A program made the position numbers and the translations under genes. A DNA stretch of 64,000 nt, taken from positions 558,001 to 622,000 of the forward strand of contig NZ_FQXC01000002.1 of NCBI RefSeq assembly GCF_900129875.1, in the 5' to 3' direction. Below, piece after piece: positions 25,024 through 33,112 of the stretch; position 1 is the stretch's first letter, and every line of letters starts with the position of its first letter. The notes under the pieces are model-generated. The model had not been told where the DNA came from, searched no databases, and saw nothing but the letters and a program-made list of their open reading frames with translations. The DNA is from Marivita hallyeonensis (GTDB taxonomy: Bacteria; Pseudomonadota; Alphaproteobacteria; Rhodobacterales; Rhodobacteraceae).

Positions 25024-26513
25024 TCGAGACGCTCGGCTATTTCGCGACCTCGTGGTTGGACCCCTCTTTGCTGGTGCTCACCGCATTGGGCACGTTCGCG
25101 GGAATCTATATCGGCGCGATCCCCGGTCTGTCGGTCACGATGGCCGCATCGATCCTGATTTCCTTCACCTTCAAATGGGACGTCAATGAAGCCCTCGCCC
25201 TGATCGGTGGCGTCTATGTCGGCGGCGTCTACGGCGGGGCGCGAACGGCGATCCTGCTCAACATCCCCGGTGCGCCAAGCGCGATTGCCACCGCAATCGA
25301 TGGCTATCCGCTCGCGCGCAAGGGCCTCGCCGGAGAAGCGATTGGCCTTTCAACGGTGATGTCGGTCATTGGCGGTCTCATCGGCGTTCTCGCGCTGGCC
25401 GTTGCGGCGCCCCTGATTGCCGATTTCGCGATCAAGTTCACCTCACGCGATTACATGCTTCTGGGCATCATCGGCATCCTGCTCGTCGGCACCTTGTCGG
25501 GCGAAAGCTTTGCCAAAGGGGCCTTCGCCGGTGCTCTTGGGGTGATGATCGGCATGGTCGGACTTGATCCGATGACCGCCGAGACGCGGTTCACATACGG
25601 CTCGATCAACCTGATGGGAGGCATCCCCTTTGTCGTGGCGATGATCGGTTTCTTCGGCGTGGCCGAAGCGTTGGCGCAGCTTGAGCATATCTCGACCGCG
25701 CCGATCAAGCAGAAGGTCTCGCGGATCGTTCCCGCATGGTCCGATGTGCGGCGCTATCTTGTACTGGGGCTGAAATCCTCGGGGCTGGGAACGCTCATCG
25801 GCGCATTGCCGGGCACAGGTGGCGACATCGCAGCGCTGCTGGCCTACGATCATGCCAAACGCAGCACCAAGAACCCCGAAGTGCCTTTTGGCGAAGGCGC
25901 CAAGGAAGGGTTGATTGCGCCCGAGACGGCAAACAATGCAGCGGTAGGCGGGGCGTTCGTTCCGATGCTGACACTCGGCATTCCCGGCGATGCCGTTACG
26001 GCGATCATCATTGGTGCGCTCTACATTCACGGCCTGAAACCCGGGCCGCTGCTGCTGACGGACACACCGCATCTGTTCTGGTTCATCGTCGGCAACCTGA
26101 CGTTGGCCAACCTGTTCCTGCTGGTCTTCGGCCTGACCGGCATTCGCATCTTCACAAAGGTGGTCGAGTGCCCGCGCGCGATCCTGATCCCGCTGATCAT
26201 CATCCTGTCAGCGGTGGGTGCCTACGCCATCCAGAACAATCCCGTTCATATCACCTGGGCCCTGGCGTTCGGTGTCATAGGGTACGTCCTCAAGCGATAC
26301 GGTTTTCAGGTCGGTCCAATTATTCTCGGAGTGATCCTGGGCCCGATGATCGACGCCAACTACCGCCGCGCCATGATCGGCGCACGGGAAGACATCGGAA
26401 GCTTCCTATTCGATCTGATCAGTCACCCGATTTCTTTCCTGTTAACCTCTGCCCTGGTATTCATGTTCGTGACCCAAATCCCGTTCGTGAAGAGGCGGAT
26501 ACGTCGCGCATGA
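25020..26513 (+). CDS. Tripartite tricarboxylate transporter large subunit (TctA family)
   Basis: A 497-residue permease with about 12 helices. It shows characteristic TctA motifs: GIYIGAIPGLSVTMAAS near the N-terminus, GGVYGGARTAILLNIPGAPSA, GALPGTGGDIAALLAYDHAKR, and GVILGPMIDANYRRAM near the C-terminus. I use ATG 25020 (ATGA overlap with tctB, GGGGAG upstream) rather than the GTG at 25014. It ends the TRAP-lyase-TTT series. Confidence 0.94.
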   Translation: MIETLGYFATSWLDPSLLVLTALGTFAGIYIGAIPGLSVTMAASILISFTFKWDVNEALALIGGVYVGGVYGGARTAILLNIPGAPSAIATAIDGYPLARKGLAGEAIGLSTVMSVIGGLIGVLALAVAAPLIADFAIKFTSRDYMLLGIIGILLVGTLSGESFAKGAFAGALGVMIGMVGLDPMTAETRFTYGSINLMGGIPFVVAMIGFFGVAEALAQLEHISTAPIKQKVSRIVPAWSDVRRYLVLGLKSSGLGTLIGALPGTGGDIAALLAYDHAKRSTKNPEVPFGEGAKEGLIAPETANNAAVGGAFVPMLTLGIPGDAVTAIIIGALYIHGLKPGPLLLTDTPHLFWFIVGNLTLANLFLLVFGLTGIRIFTKVVECPRAILIPLIIILSAVGAYAIQNNPVHITWALAFGVIGYVLKRYGFQVGPIILGVILGPMIDANYRRAMIGAREDIGSFLFDLISHPISFLLTSALVFMFVTQIPFVKRRIRRA

Positions 26514-26755
26514 CCAGTTTCGATGCTCCAAGGATAAAGCGCATCTATCTGCTGGCGCATTTTGAGAGTACTTCGGACAGCCTGCGCAACCAGTGAACAT
26601 CGATGCTACGGCATCTTCGCAGAAAAGATGTACGGAGCGACGCGCTCTGCCAATTTTATCTGTAAGGTAAATTGCCTTTTTTGCATCGCTGAAACTTGAG
26701 AGTGGTTTGCGATCCGAAGCTCTGCACAAAGGTACGAAACCTGCTGGAATTGTGA

Positions 26756-26845
26756 TGGCGGACAGGAAGGGATTCGAACCCTCGAGACGGTTTCCCGCCT
26801 ACGCACTTTCCAGGCGCGCGCCTTCGACCACTCGGCCACCTGTCC
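26756..26845 (-). tRNA. tRNA-Ser (anticodon GGA)
   Basis: On the minus strand a 90-nt type II tRNA is visible. The acceptor stem GGACAGG pairs with CCTGTCC, followed by discriminator G and an encoded CCA. The D arm is GCCGAGTGGTCGAAGGC, the anticodon loop CTGGAAA with GGA, and there is a long serine-type variable arm and a T arm with GGTTCGAATCC. It reads UCC and UCU codons. It stands 66 bp upstream of the minus-strand membrane protein gene end, outside any operon. Confidence 0.96.
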
Positions 26846-26911
26846 GAGGCCGTGTGTATGAGAAAGCGCATGCGGGATGCAAGTGCGATTCTTCAGGTTG
26901 TTCCGAGATGA

Positions 26912-27289
26912 TCACTCGGCACGCCTCACGCTCCGCGCGGCCGCAAGGAGGAGCACTCCAAGCGCGATTTCGAACGCCGCGGCCCAAAGGATTGCGCTCT
27001 TTGCGGCCTCGGTTGCCCAGGCGTGCACACCCGTGGCAGCGACGACAAAGAAGACCAGACCGGTAATCACACATAACGCGGTAAGGAACCGCCCGTTTGG
27101 CAGAGTGCGCGCCATCATCAGCACGATCCCCATGCCCAACAGCGCCGGTGCAAACCGACGGGCGGGAAAGTCCATGCCTGGCACATATTCGGTGGCGTAG
27201 ACCCGCAGGTAGCTTTCGGGCGACAGCACCAAAAGCGCGCCGACGAGGAACACGAACACCCCCGTCACGGCAACCAGTCCCCGCGCCAT
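26912..27289 (-). CDS. Small four-helix membrane protein of unknown function
   Basis: A 125-residue protein with four predicted transmembrane helices: VAVTGVFVFLVGALLVL, APALLGMGIVLMMA, FLTALCVITGLVFFVVAAT and ILWAAAFEIALGVLLLAAA. The loop between the first two has Tyr, Pro and Arg (YVPGMDFPARRFAP). It resembles the small DUF4345-like membrane proteins, but I am not certain. Its ATG overlaps the alaX stop (TAATG), so it is translated from the same message, last in the cfa-trg-cysK-mscS-alaX series. Confidence 0.75.
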   Translation of the reverse strand: MARGLVAVTGVFVFLVGALLVLSPESYLRVYATEYVPGMDFPARRFAPALLGMGIVLMMARTLPNGRFLTALCVITGLVFFVVAATGVHAWATEAAKSAILWAAAFEIALGVLLLAAARSVRRAE

Positions 27290-28017
27290 TACGTCTCCAG
27301 CGCGATGTTGACCCGGCGGTTCTGTTTGCCCTTGTTCTCGATCTTGCCGATCACCACGCGCCCGATCTCTCCGGTTCGTGCGACGTGTGTGCCGCCACAG
27401 GGCTGCAGATCGACCTGTGCGCTCCCCTCTCCGATCCGAACAAGCCGGATCCGGCCCGACCCGCGTGGCGGTTGGACAGACATCGTTTTTACCAGCCCCG
27501 GATTGGCGTCGAGCTCTTCGTCCGTGATCCAATCCTCTGAGACAACAAGGTCGCGGTCGATCAGTGCGTTCAACGCATCCTCCAGCGCGACTTTGTCCTC
27601 CGGCGGCTCCGGCATCATGAAGTCCAGCCGACCGCGTCCGGCCCCGATCGAGCCGCCCGTCACCGGCAGGTGAATGACCACCGACAACAGGTGCAGCGCC
27701 GTGTGAATGCGCATGTGTTTGTGGCGGCGTTCCCAGTCCAGTCGCTGGGTCACGTGCGCACCGATGGGCGGCAGGCTCGTGGGTTCGGACGGCACGAGGA
27801 CACAGACCTCCCCTGCCCCTTTGACCGTGGTTGCGATGGCAAGTGACTTGCCGTCCCAGGTCACCCATCCGCTGTCCCCCGGCTGGCCGCCACCGGTTGG
27901 ATAGAAGATCGATCGGTCCAGCATGAGCCCGCCCTCGTCCGTGTGGCCGACCACACGGGCCGCGAGGTCCCGGGCGTACGGGTCCAGGCGGTACACAGGT
28001 TCAGTCGAAGGCGTCAT
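27289..28017 (-). CDS. Alanyl-tRNA editing protein (AlaX type)
   Basis: A 242-residue stand-alone homologue of the alanyl-tRNA synthetase editing domain. The zinc site is visible as HTALHLL (HxxxH, about 104-110) and CGGTH (CxxxH, about 208-212), and the N-terminal FYPTGGGQPGD is characteristic. It should hydrolyse Ser- or Gly-mischarged tRNA-Ala in the cytoplasm. It overlaps the channel gene by 4 nt (ATGA). A tRNA-Ser gene lies about 450 bp downstream, which may be chance. Confidence 0.9.
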   Translation of the reverse strand: MTPSTEPVYRLDPYARDLAARVVGHTDEGGLMLDRSIFYPTGGGQPGDSGWVTWDGKSLAIATTVKGAGEVCVLVPSEPTSLPPIGAHVTQRLDWERRHKHMRIHTALHLLSVVIHLPVTGGSIGAGRGRLDFMMPEPPEDKVALEDALNALIDRDLVVSEDWITDEELDANPGLVKTMSVQPPRGSGRIRLVRIGEGSAQVDLQPCGGTHVARTGEIGRVVIGKIENKGKQNRRVNIALET

Positions 28018-30443
28018 GTCGAATCCTCCTCGGGCGCATCAGAGGCATCGCGATACGCGCGTGCGGCGTCTTTGGGTGGTGCCGTGTCCTCTGCGTTCTC
28101 CTGCGGCTCGCTGTCGTCCGACGGCGTGGAAGCCGGGTCCTGCGGGCGCAGTGCTTCGGGATTGCGCAACCAAACGTCGCGCTGTGCGAAGGGAATCTCG
28201 ATCCCTTCCTTCTTGAAGGCTTCATAGATCAGGTGATTCATCTCGGTCCGCACTGCGATGATGCTGGTGATGTCCCGAAGGATCATGCGGATGTCGAAAT
28301 CGAGCGAATCCGCACCGAAACCCGCGAAGTGGACAAACGGTGGCGGGTTCATCATGACCATGTCCTGATCCCGCGCGATCTTGTAGAGGATCTCTTCCAC
28401 CTTCCTTGTGTCCGACCCGTAGGCCACGCCGACCGGCAACACGAGGCGTCCAACGACGTTGCCGCGTGTGTAGTTGGTGACCGTGTTTGACACGAAATCC
28501 GCATTCGGCACGATCACGTCGGTGCGGTCGAAGGTTTCGATCCGGGTGGAGCGGACCGAAATATCGCGCACGAAACCCTGCTGGCCGTTCACCTCGATCC
28601 AGTCGCCTTCTGCAATCGGACGTTCGATCAACAGGATGATCCCCGACACGAAGTTCTGGACGATATTCTGAAGCCCGAAGCCGATACCGACGGACAATGC
28701 GCCGAACACGATGGCGAGCGCCGACAGGTCAATTCCCGCGGCGGTGATCGCCACGATGGCTGACAGGAAGATCCCCAAATACCCGGTGCCCGAAACGATT
28801 GCCGTCTGACCACCCTTGTCGAGCCGCGTTTTCGGCAGAACGGAGCCGCGCAAACCGCCCTGAAGCAAGCGCGTTGCGGCGAAGCCAATCGCGAATACCA
28901 GCGCAAAGGTCAGGAAGTCGGTGGGCGAAATGCGCGTCTCGCCAATCGAGAACCCGGCGCGGAAGGTGCTCCACAATTCGGTCAGATCGGATAGCCGCGC
29001 ACCCCAGATCAGGGCCAGAAGCGGCAATGCGCCAATGATCAGGATGATGCCCGAAATCACGGGCACGAGGCTTTCCGTGGTCTCCAGATCCTTTCCCGTG
29101 ATGAGGTGATAGACGTCACGGACGAAGGTCTGCAGTGTCAGCAGGATCCCGAACAAACCAAGTGTCAGGATCGCCGGGAAGATCATCGCCTCGGCGACAT
29201 TCAAGTAGCCAATCGCCGACAGGACCGGCCCGACAACCCCGATCACCATCGCACCCTGCGCGACAAGGCGCGTGACGCGGGTCACGAAGTTCAGCGAGTC
29301 CGGCGTGGTTTGATCATCGCCCTCAAGCGGTCCGGCTTTTCGCATGATTTGACCAAGCCGGAAAAGAACAAGCCCGCAAAGCACGTGGATCGGCAAGCTG
29401 AGCACCGCCAGCGTGGTCTCCGACCAGCCGGCAAACTCCTCAACCCCGCCGACAAGCATGCTGAGCGCCAGCAACCACGCAAGCGCGTTTGCGTAGTAGC
29501 GCGCTTCTTTCCGGCGCTCCGGGGCCAAAGCCACATTGTGGCGCGTCTCATCCAGCGTGAACCGTTCCGCAGCCAGCCACCGCGTGAACAGAACGACCAG
29601 TAGAATGGGGGGAAGAAGGAAGGAAATCTGCGACCCCAAAGGCCCCAGCACACCGCTCACATCGACGGCTTGCACCGCGATGAAAAACGCCCCGACAGGC
29701 AAGGCCACCCGAAGCAGGGAGACCAGCGTCGTCCACACACCGGTGCCCCGCCGCGTCTTGCTGCGCAGCCATAGGCCCAGTCTCGTCGTCCAAGCCGGCG
29801 TCCGGAACAGAAGCAAAAGCGCGATGGCCATCGTCACCAGCGTGGCGGGCAGATCGTTGATGAATTCGGTGCGCCGCACCTCGTTTTGCCAGTTCGCGCG
29901 AACCTCCTCCGCAACTTCTGACACGGTGCCGGTCAGCTCTTGATAGGCCACCGCCCAAAGACGCGGATCAAGCGGCTCCGGCCCGCGTTGCAGCAGCGCG
30001 TCGGTCTGCCGCGACCGGATGATATTGTCGATTTCCGCGACCAGACCATCTGCCCGCGTGAAAGCCTCTTCCGCGCGAAGCAACGGCGCTTGCAGACTGT
30101 CGATCTGCTGCGTCAGTTGCTCTCGTCGCTGGCTGATTTCGGCAGGTTCTTCGCCCTGCTCTGGAACCGGCCCCAAAGCATCCAGCTGCGATTGCAGGGT
30201 TTGAAGGCGCGGATCACCATTTGCCTGAATGTTGAGCCATAAGTCGCGGTAACTGGCCAGATCCGACCGGAGCACTTCGAGTGCTTCCGTCGATGCCGAT
30301 GCGGATTCCACCGCCTGCTCGGCGCGCTGCGCGACCTCGTCCCATTCGCCGAAATCAATTGGCTCGTTTTGTGCAAAAAGCGCTGTCGCGCTTAGCAGCA
30401 CGCACAGAAATACCGTCCGAATTAGAGCCGCGGCCCGGGTCAT
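28014..30443 (-). CDS. Large MscS-family mechanosensitive channel with periplasmic DUF3772-type domain
   Basis: An 809-residue inner-membrane protein. It has a signal peptide (to about residue 25), then a helical, coiled-coil-prone periplasmic domain (30-190, with repeated Gln/Glu-rich helices), then about 10-11 helices. The MscS pore and beta domain is at about 575-650 (LSVGIGFGLQNIVQNFVSG, then LIERPIAEGDWIEVNG). The C-terminal cytosolic vestibule ends in an acidic Pro/Asp tail. It would relieve hypo-osmotic stress. The start ATG overlaps the cysK stop (ATGA), and alaX overlaps its end by 4 nt. Confidence 0.92.
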   Translation of the reverse strand: MTRAAALIRTVFLCVLLSATALFAQNEPIDFGEWDEVAQRAEQAVESASASTEALEVLRSDLASYRDLWLNIQANGDPRLQTLQSQLDALGPVPEQGEEPAEISQRREQLTQQIDSLQAPLLRAEEAFTRADGLVAEIDNIIRSRQTDALLQRGPEPLDPRLWAVAYQELTGTVSEVAEEVRANWQNEVRRTEFINDLPATLVTMAIALLLLFRTPAWTTRLGLWLRSKTRRGTGVWTTLVSLLRVALPVGAFFIAVQAVDVSGVLGPLGSQISFLLPPILLVVLFTRWLAAERFTLDETRHNVALAPERRKEARYYANALAWLLALSMLVGGVEEFAGWSETTLAVLSLPIHVLCGLVLFRLGQIMRKAGPLEGDDQTTPDSLNFVTRVTRLVAQGAMVIGVVGPVLSAIGYLNVAEAMIFPAILTLGLFGILLTLQTFVRDVYHLITGKDLETTESLVPVISGIILIIGALPLLALIWGARLSDLTELWSTFRAGFSIGETRISPTDFLTFALVFAIGFAATRLLQGGLRGSVLPKTRLDKGGQTAIVSGTGYLGIFLSAIVAITAAGIDLSALAIVFGALSVGIGFGLQNIVQNFVSGIILLIERPIAEGDWIEVNGQQGFVRDISVRSTRIETFDRTDVIVPNADFVSNTVTNYTRGNVVGRLVLPVGVAYGSDTRKVEEILYKIARDQDMVMMNPPPFVHFAGFGADSLDFDIRMILRDITSIIAVRTEMNHLIYEAFKKEGIEIPFAQRDVWLRNPEALRPQDPASTPSDDSEPQENAEDTAPPKDAARAYRDASDAPEEDST

Positions 30444-31474
30444 GCGTCTTCGAACACCGTGACGATGTCGCGGGACGGGCGATCAAGCCAATCCGGAACG
30501 GGCAGACCTTTTTCCTTGAGGAAGGCGGGATTGAACAATTTCGACTGGTAGCGCGTGCCGTAGTCACACAGGATCGTCACGATGGTGTGCCCCGGACCCA
30601 TGTCCTGCGCCATCTTGATCGCGCCGCCGATGTTCACACCGGAGGACCCACCCAGGCACAGACCTTCTTCCTTCATCAGATCGAAGACAATCGGCAACGC
30701 CTCTTCATCCGGCACCTGACAAGCGAAATCGGGCGTGAATCCTTCGAGGTTTGCGGTAATGCGTCCCTGCCCGATCCCTTCCGAGATCGATCCGCCTTCC
30801 GAGGCGAACTCTCCGGTTGTGTAGAACGAATAGAGCGCCGCTCCCATCGGGTCTGCCAGGCCCAGTTTGACGCCCTTCGGCTGCAACACCTGCGCAACCC
30901 CGGCCAAGGTTCCGCCCGACCCCACGGCGCAGATGAACCCGTCGACCTTGCCGTCGGTCTGGTCCCAGATTTCGGGGGCGGTCGTTTCCACATGCGCCCG
31001 GCGATTGGCGACATTATCGAACTGATTGGCCCAGATTGCGCCATTTGGTTCGGTCTTGGCCATCTCAGCTGCCAACCGGCCGGAATACCGGACATAGTTG
31101 TTCGGATTGCGATACGGGGCTGCGGGAACTTCGACCAGCTCGGCCCCGGCAAGCCGCAGCATGTCCTTCTTTTCCTGGCTTTGCGTCTCGGGAATAACGA
31201 TGACCGTCGTGAATCCCATCGATGCCCCGACAAGAGCGAGGCCGATCCCCGTGTTTCCGGCTGTGCCTTCCACAATCGTGCCGCCGGGCTTGAGTAAGCC
31301 CTTCTCAACCGCATCCTTGATGATGAAAAGCGCCGCGCGATCTTTGACCGATTGCCCCGGGTTCATGAACTCGGCCTTGCCCAGAATGGTGCAGCCGGTG
31401 AGTTCGCTCGCCTTGCGCAACTTGATGAGTGGAGTGTTCCCGATGGCCTCGGCCAGTTCGCCCGCGTAACGCAT
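30440..31474 (-). CDS. cysK: Cysteine synthase (O-acetylserine sulfhydrylase)
   Basis: A 344-residue PLP enzyme. The PLP-Lys lies in NPGQSVKDRAA (about residue 42), the substrate loop in EGTAGNTGIGLAL, the phosphate loop in AVGSGGTLAG and the late Ser in GGSSGVN. It makes cysteine from O-acetylserine and sulfide in the cytoplasm. The start is ATG 31474 after GGGGGAAG; the longer frame adds 19 residues overlapping trgB. It is the gene after trgA-trgB, the arrangement known from the tellurite-resistance locus of Rhodobacter sphaeroides (recalled, not searched). Thiol supply fits that role. Confidence 0.92.
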   Translation of the reverse strand: MRYAGELAEAIGNTPLIKLRKASELTGCTILGKAEFMNPGQSVKDRAALFIIKDAVEKGLLKPGGTIVEGTAGNTGIGLALVGASMGFTTVIVIPETQSQEKKDMLRLAGAELVEVPAAPYRNPNNYVRYSGRLAAEMAKTEPNGAIWANQFDNVANRRAHVETTAPEIWDQTDGKVDGFICAVGSGGTLAGVAQVLQPKGVKLGLADPMGAALYSFYTTGEFASEGGSISEGIGQGRITANLEGFTPDFACQVPDEEALPIVFDLMKEEGLCLGGSSGVNIGGAIKMAQDMGPGHTIVTILCDYGTRYQSKLFNPAFLKEKGLPVPDWLDRPSRDIVTVFEDA

Positions 31475-31527
31475 GCTTCCCCCGCAAAAACTGTTCAACA
31501 TCGGTGTAGGCGCGTGGCGCGCGGAAC

Positions 31528-32664
31528 TCAAGCAGCGCTCCGCAACCGGTCACGGTGCGACGCCAGCCAATAGAGCATCATGACCAGCGGACCCGCATTC
31601 ACCTCTCCCTCGCTCACCAGCGCCATCGCCTGCTCAAACGGCATGACATGGCTGCGGATGTCTTCGTGCTCGGACACGACCCCGTTCGTGTCCGGTTCAA
31701 ATCCGGCAAGGTCGGTCACCGCAAGAAAGCAGTGAAAGAACTCAGTCGAATAACCGGGCGAAGCATACACCTTGGCGATGGGTTCCAGCGGCCCCAGTTC
31801 CAGTCCCGCCTCTTCCACGGCCTCGCGCCGCGCCGTGTCTGCGGGGTCTTCGCCCGCATCGACCAGACCCGCAATCGGCTCGAACACCCACGGGTGCGGA
31901 TCGCTCCGCCACAAAGGCCCGAAGCGCAATTGCTCGATCAACAGCACCTCGTCACGCTGCGGGTCGTAAGGCAGTACGAGCGCCGCGTCGAAGGCAAGAA
32001 ACGCCTCCCGCGTGACAGTCGGGCTGCGGGAGCCATCGAACCGGATGTGGTCATAGCGGAACTCGGCCAATTCGAAAAACCCGCGATAGCCCGGCAAGCG
32101 GTCCGTCACCGTGACGTCCTCATCGCGCGAGGAATAGCGGATTTTGGGCTCTGATGTGTCCGTTCGCGCCATCGCGCGGGCCCAATGCCGGGCCATCAGA
32201 AATGGTCGCAATCCTGCAGCAGTTTCAGCATCGTACCGATCCCTGCGCGCCATCACATCGCGCGCCGCGCCGACCGCCATCTCCCCCCAGACGCGCACCC
32301 AATCATCAAGCACCCAAGACGCGCCGCGCGTCTGATCATGCTTGGTCGGGTAATAACACACAGCCTCATGAGGAGCGCCGTCCACCTCCACAGTCACCTC
32401 GGACAGACGATAGGAAAACGCGCCTTCGTAGTAGGAAAAACGTTCCGCCTCGTCATCGCTGACGCCCGACAGCAGGATCCCGGAAGCGGCGCTGCCGGTG
32501 ACGGGTTCGATCATCGGATATGCTTCGTCCTGCACCCAGGAGACACGATGGTTCGGCAGGTGCGCTGCCTGAATGCGATCGTCCAAGGCACCGTCGTTGC
32601 AGCCCAGAACCGCCTCAAGAAGTGGAACATGGCACAGGGTTCCATAGAAGAAAAAAGACGTCAA
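31528..32664 (-). CDS. trgB: TrgB-type fusion: gamma-glutamylcyclotransferase-like domain plus NUDIX hydrolase
   Basis: A 378-residue two-domain protein. Residues 1-150 have the gamma-glutamylcyclotransferase-like pattern (FFFYGTLCHVPLLEAVLG at the start). Residues 200-370 form an ADP-sugar pyrophosphatase-type NUDIX domain, with the box GLVDAGEDPADTARREAVEEAG (about 265-286; intact REAVEEAG). The N-terminal part acts on glutathione-like or AIG2-type substrates in relatives; the C-terminal part hydrolyses ADP-ribose-type compounds. It lies between trgA and cysK. Its biochemical role in tellurite resistance is not established to my knowledge. Confidence 0.88.
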   Translation of the reverse strand: MTSFFFYGTLCHVPLLEAVLGCNDGALDDRIQAAHLPNHRVSWVQDEAYPMIEPVTGSAASGILLSGVSDDEAERFSYYEGAFSYRLSEVTVEVDGAPHEAVCYYPTKHDQTRGASWVLDDWVRVWGEMAVGAARDVMARRDRYDAETAAGLRPFLMARHWARAMARTDTSEPKIRYSSRDEDVTVTDRLPGYRGFFELAEFRYDHIRFDGSRSPTVTREAFLAFDAALVLPYDPQRDEVLLIEQLRFGPLWRSDPHPWVFEPIAGLVDAGEDPADTARREAVEEAGLELGPLEPIAKVYASPGYSTEFFHCFLAVTDLAGFEPDTNGVVSEHEDIRSHVMPFEQAMALVSEGEVNAGPLVMMLYWLASHRDRLRSAA

Positions 32665-32670
32665 ACCGCG

Positions 32671-33111
32671 CTATTTCCAGTGACGCGCGGCGTATTCCGA
32701 AAAATAGCCCGTCAAGAATGCACCAAGCAAAAACGTGGTGATCATCATCGGGTTCACCAGAATGGTCCCGTATTCGATCCCGATCTCGAAGATCGCCGCG
32801 AAGGCCTCTACAGGTCCGTCGAAGCGTCGCTTCATCGACAGATCAACCATTTCGTTGGTGGCATGGATGAACAGAACCCAGAACAGCATCGCCGCGACCC
32901 CGGTCAGCCCGTTTGCCACCGCGTCCTTGGTCCCCCGCCCGGCGCGTTTGCCCACGACAATCCAGCCGACAAGCGCCCCGACAGCCGCGTTGAAAATCGA
33001 GAAATAGCCCCAATTCGTGATTTCGGGCATCAGTGTCTTCACCAACTCTGAAGAAAGATACGCCAGGGCCGCCAAACAGAGAGCTGCGATGGCTTTGGCG
33101 GCGGTCGGCAT
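32671..33111 (-). CDS. trgA: TrgA-family membrane protein
   Basis: A 146-residue inner-membrane protein with four predicted helices: IAALCLAALAYLSSELV, GYFSIFNAAVGALVGWIVVG, GLTGVAAMLFWVLFIHA and MMITTFLLGAFLTGYFSEY. The short loop is KRAGRGTKDAV. Family and position (directly before trgB-cysK) match the tellurite-resistance trgA of Rhodobacterales; the mechanism is unknown. One base pair separates it from the cfa gene, and trgB starts 6 bp after it. Confidence 0.85.
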   Translation of the reverse strand: MPTAAKAIAALCLAALAYLSSELVKTLMPEITNWGYFSIFNAAVGALVGWIVVGKRAGRGTKDAVANGLTGVAAMLFWVLFIHATNEMVDLSMKRRFDGPVEAFAAIFEIGIEYGTILVNPMMITTFLLGAFLTGYFSEYAARHWK

Positions 33112-33112
33112 G

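Noticed and set aside
26514-26755. Short frame after tctA (about 28 codons)
   Set aside because: No ribosome site and no conserved features; the region appears to be plain intergenic DNA before the tRNA.
26912-27868. Long minus-strand frame of 318 codons over the alaX region
   Set aside because: Only its last 125 codons are a plausible membrane protein; the rest is the alaX gene read out of frame.
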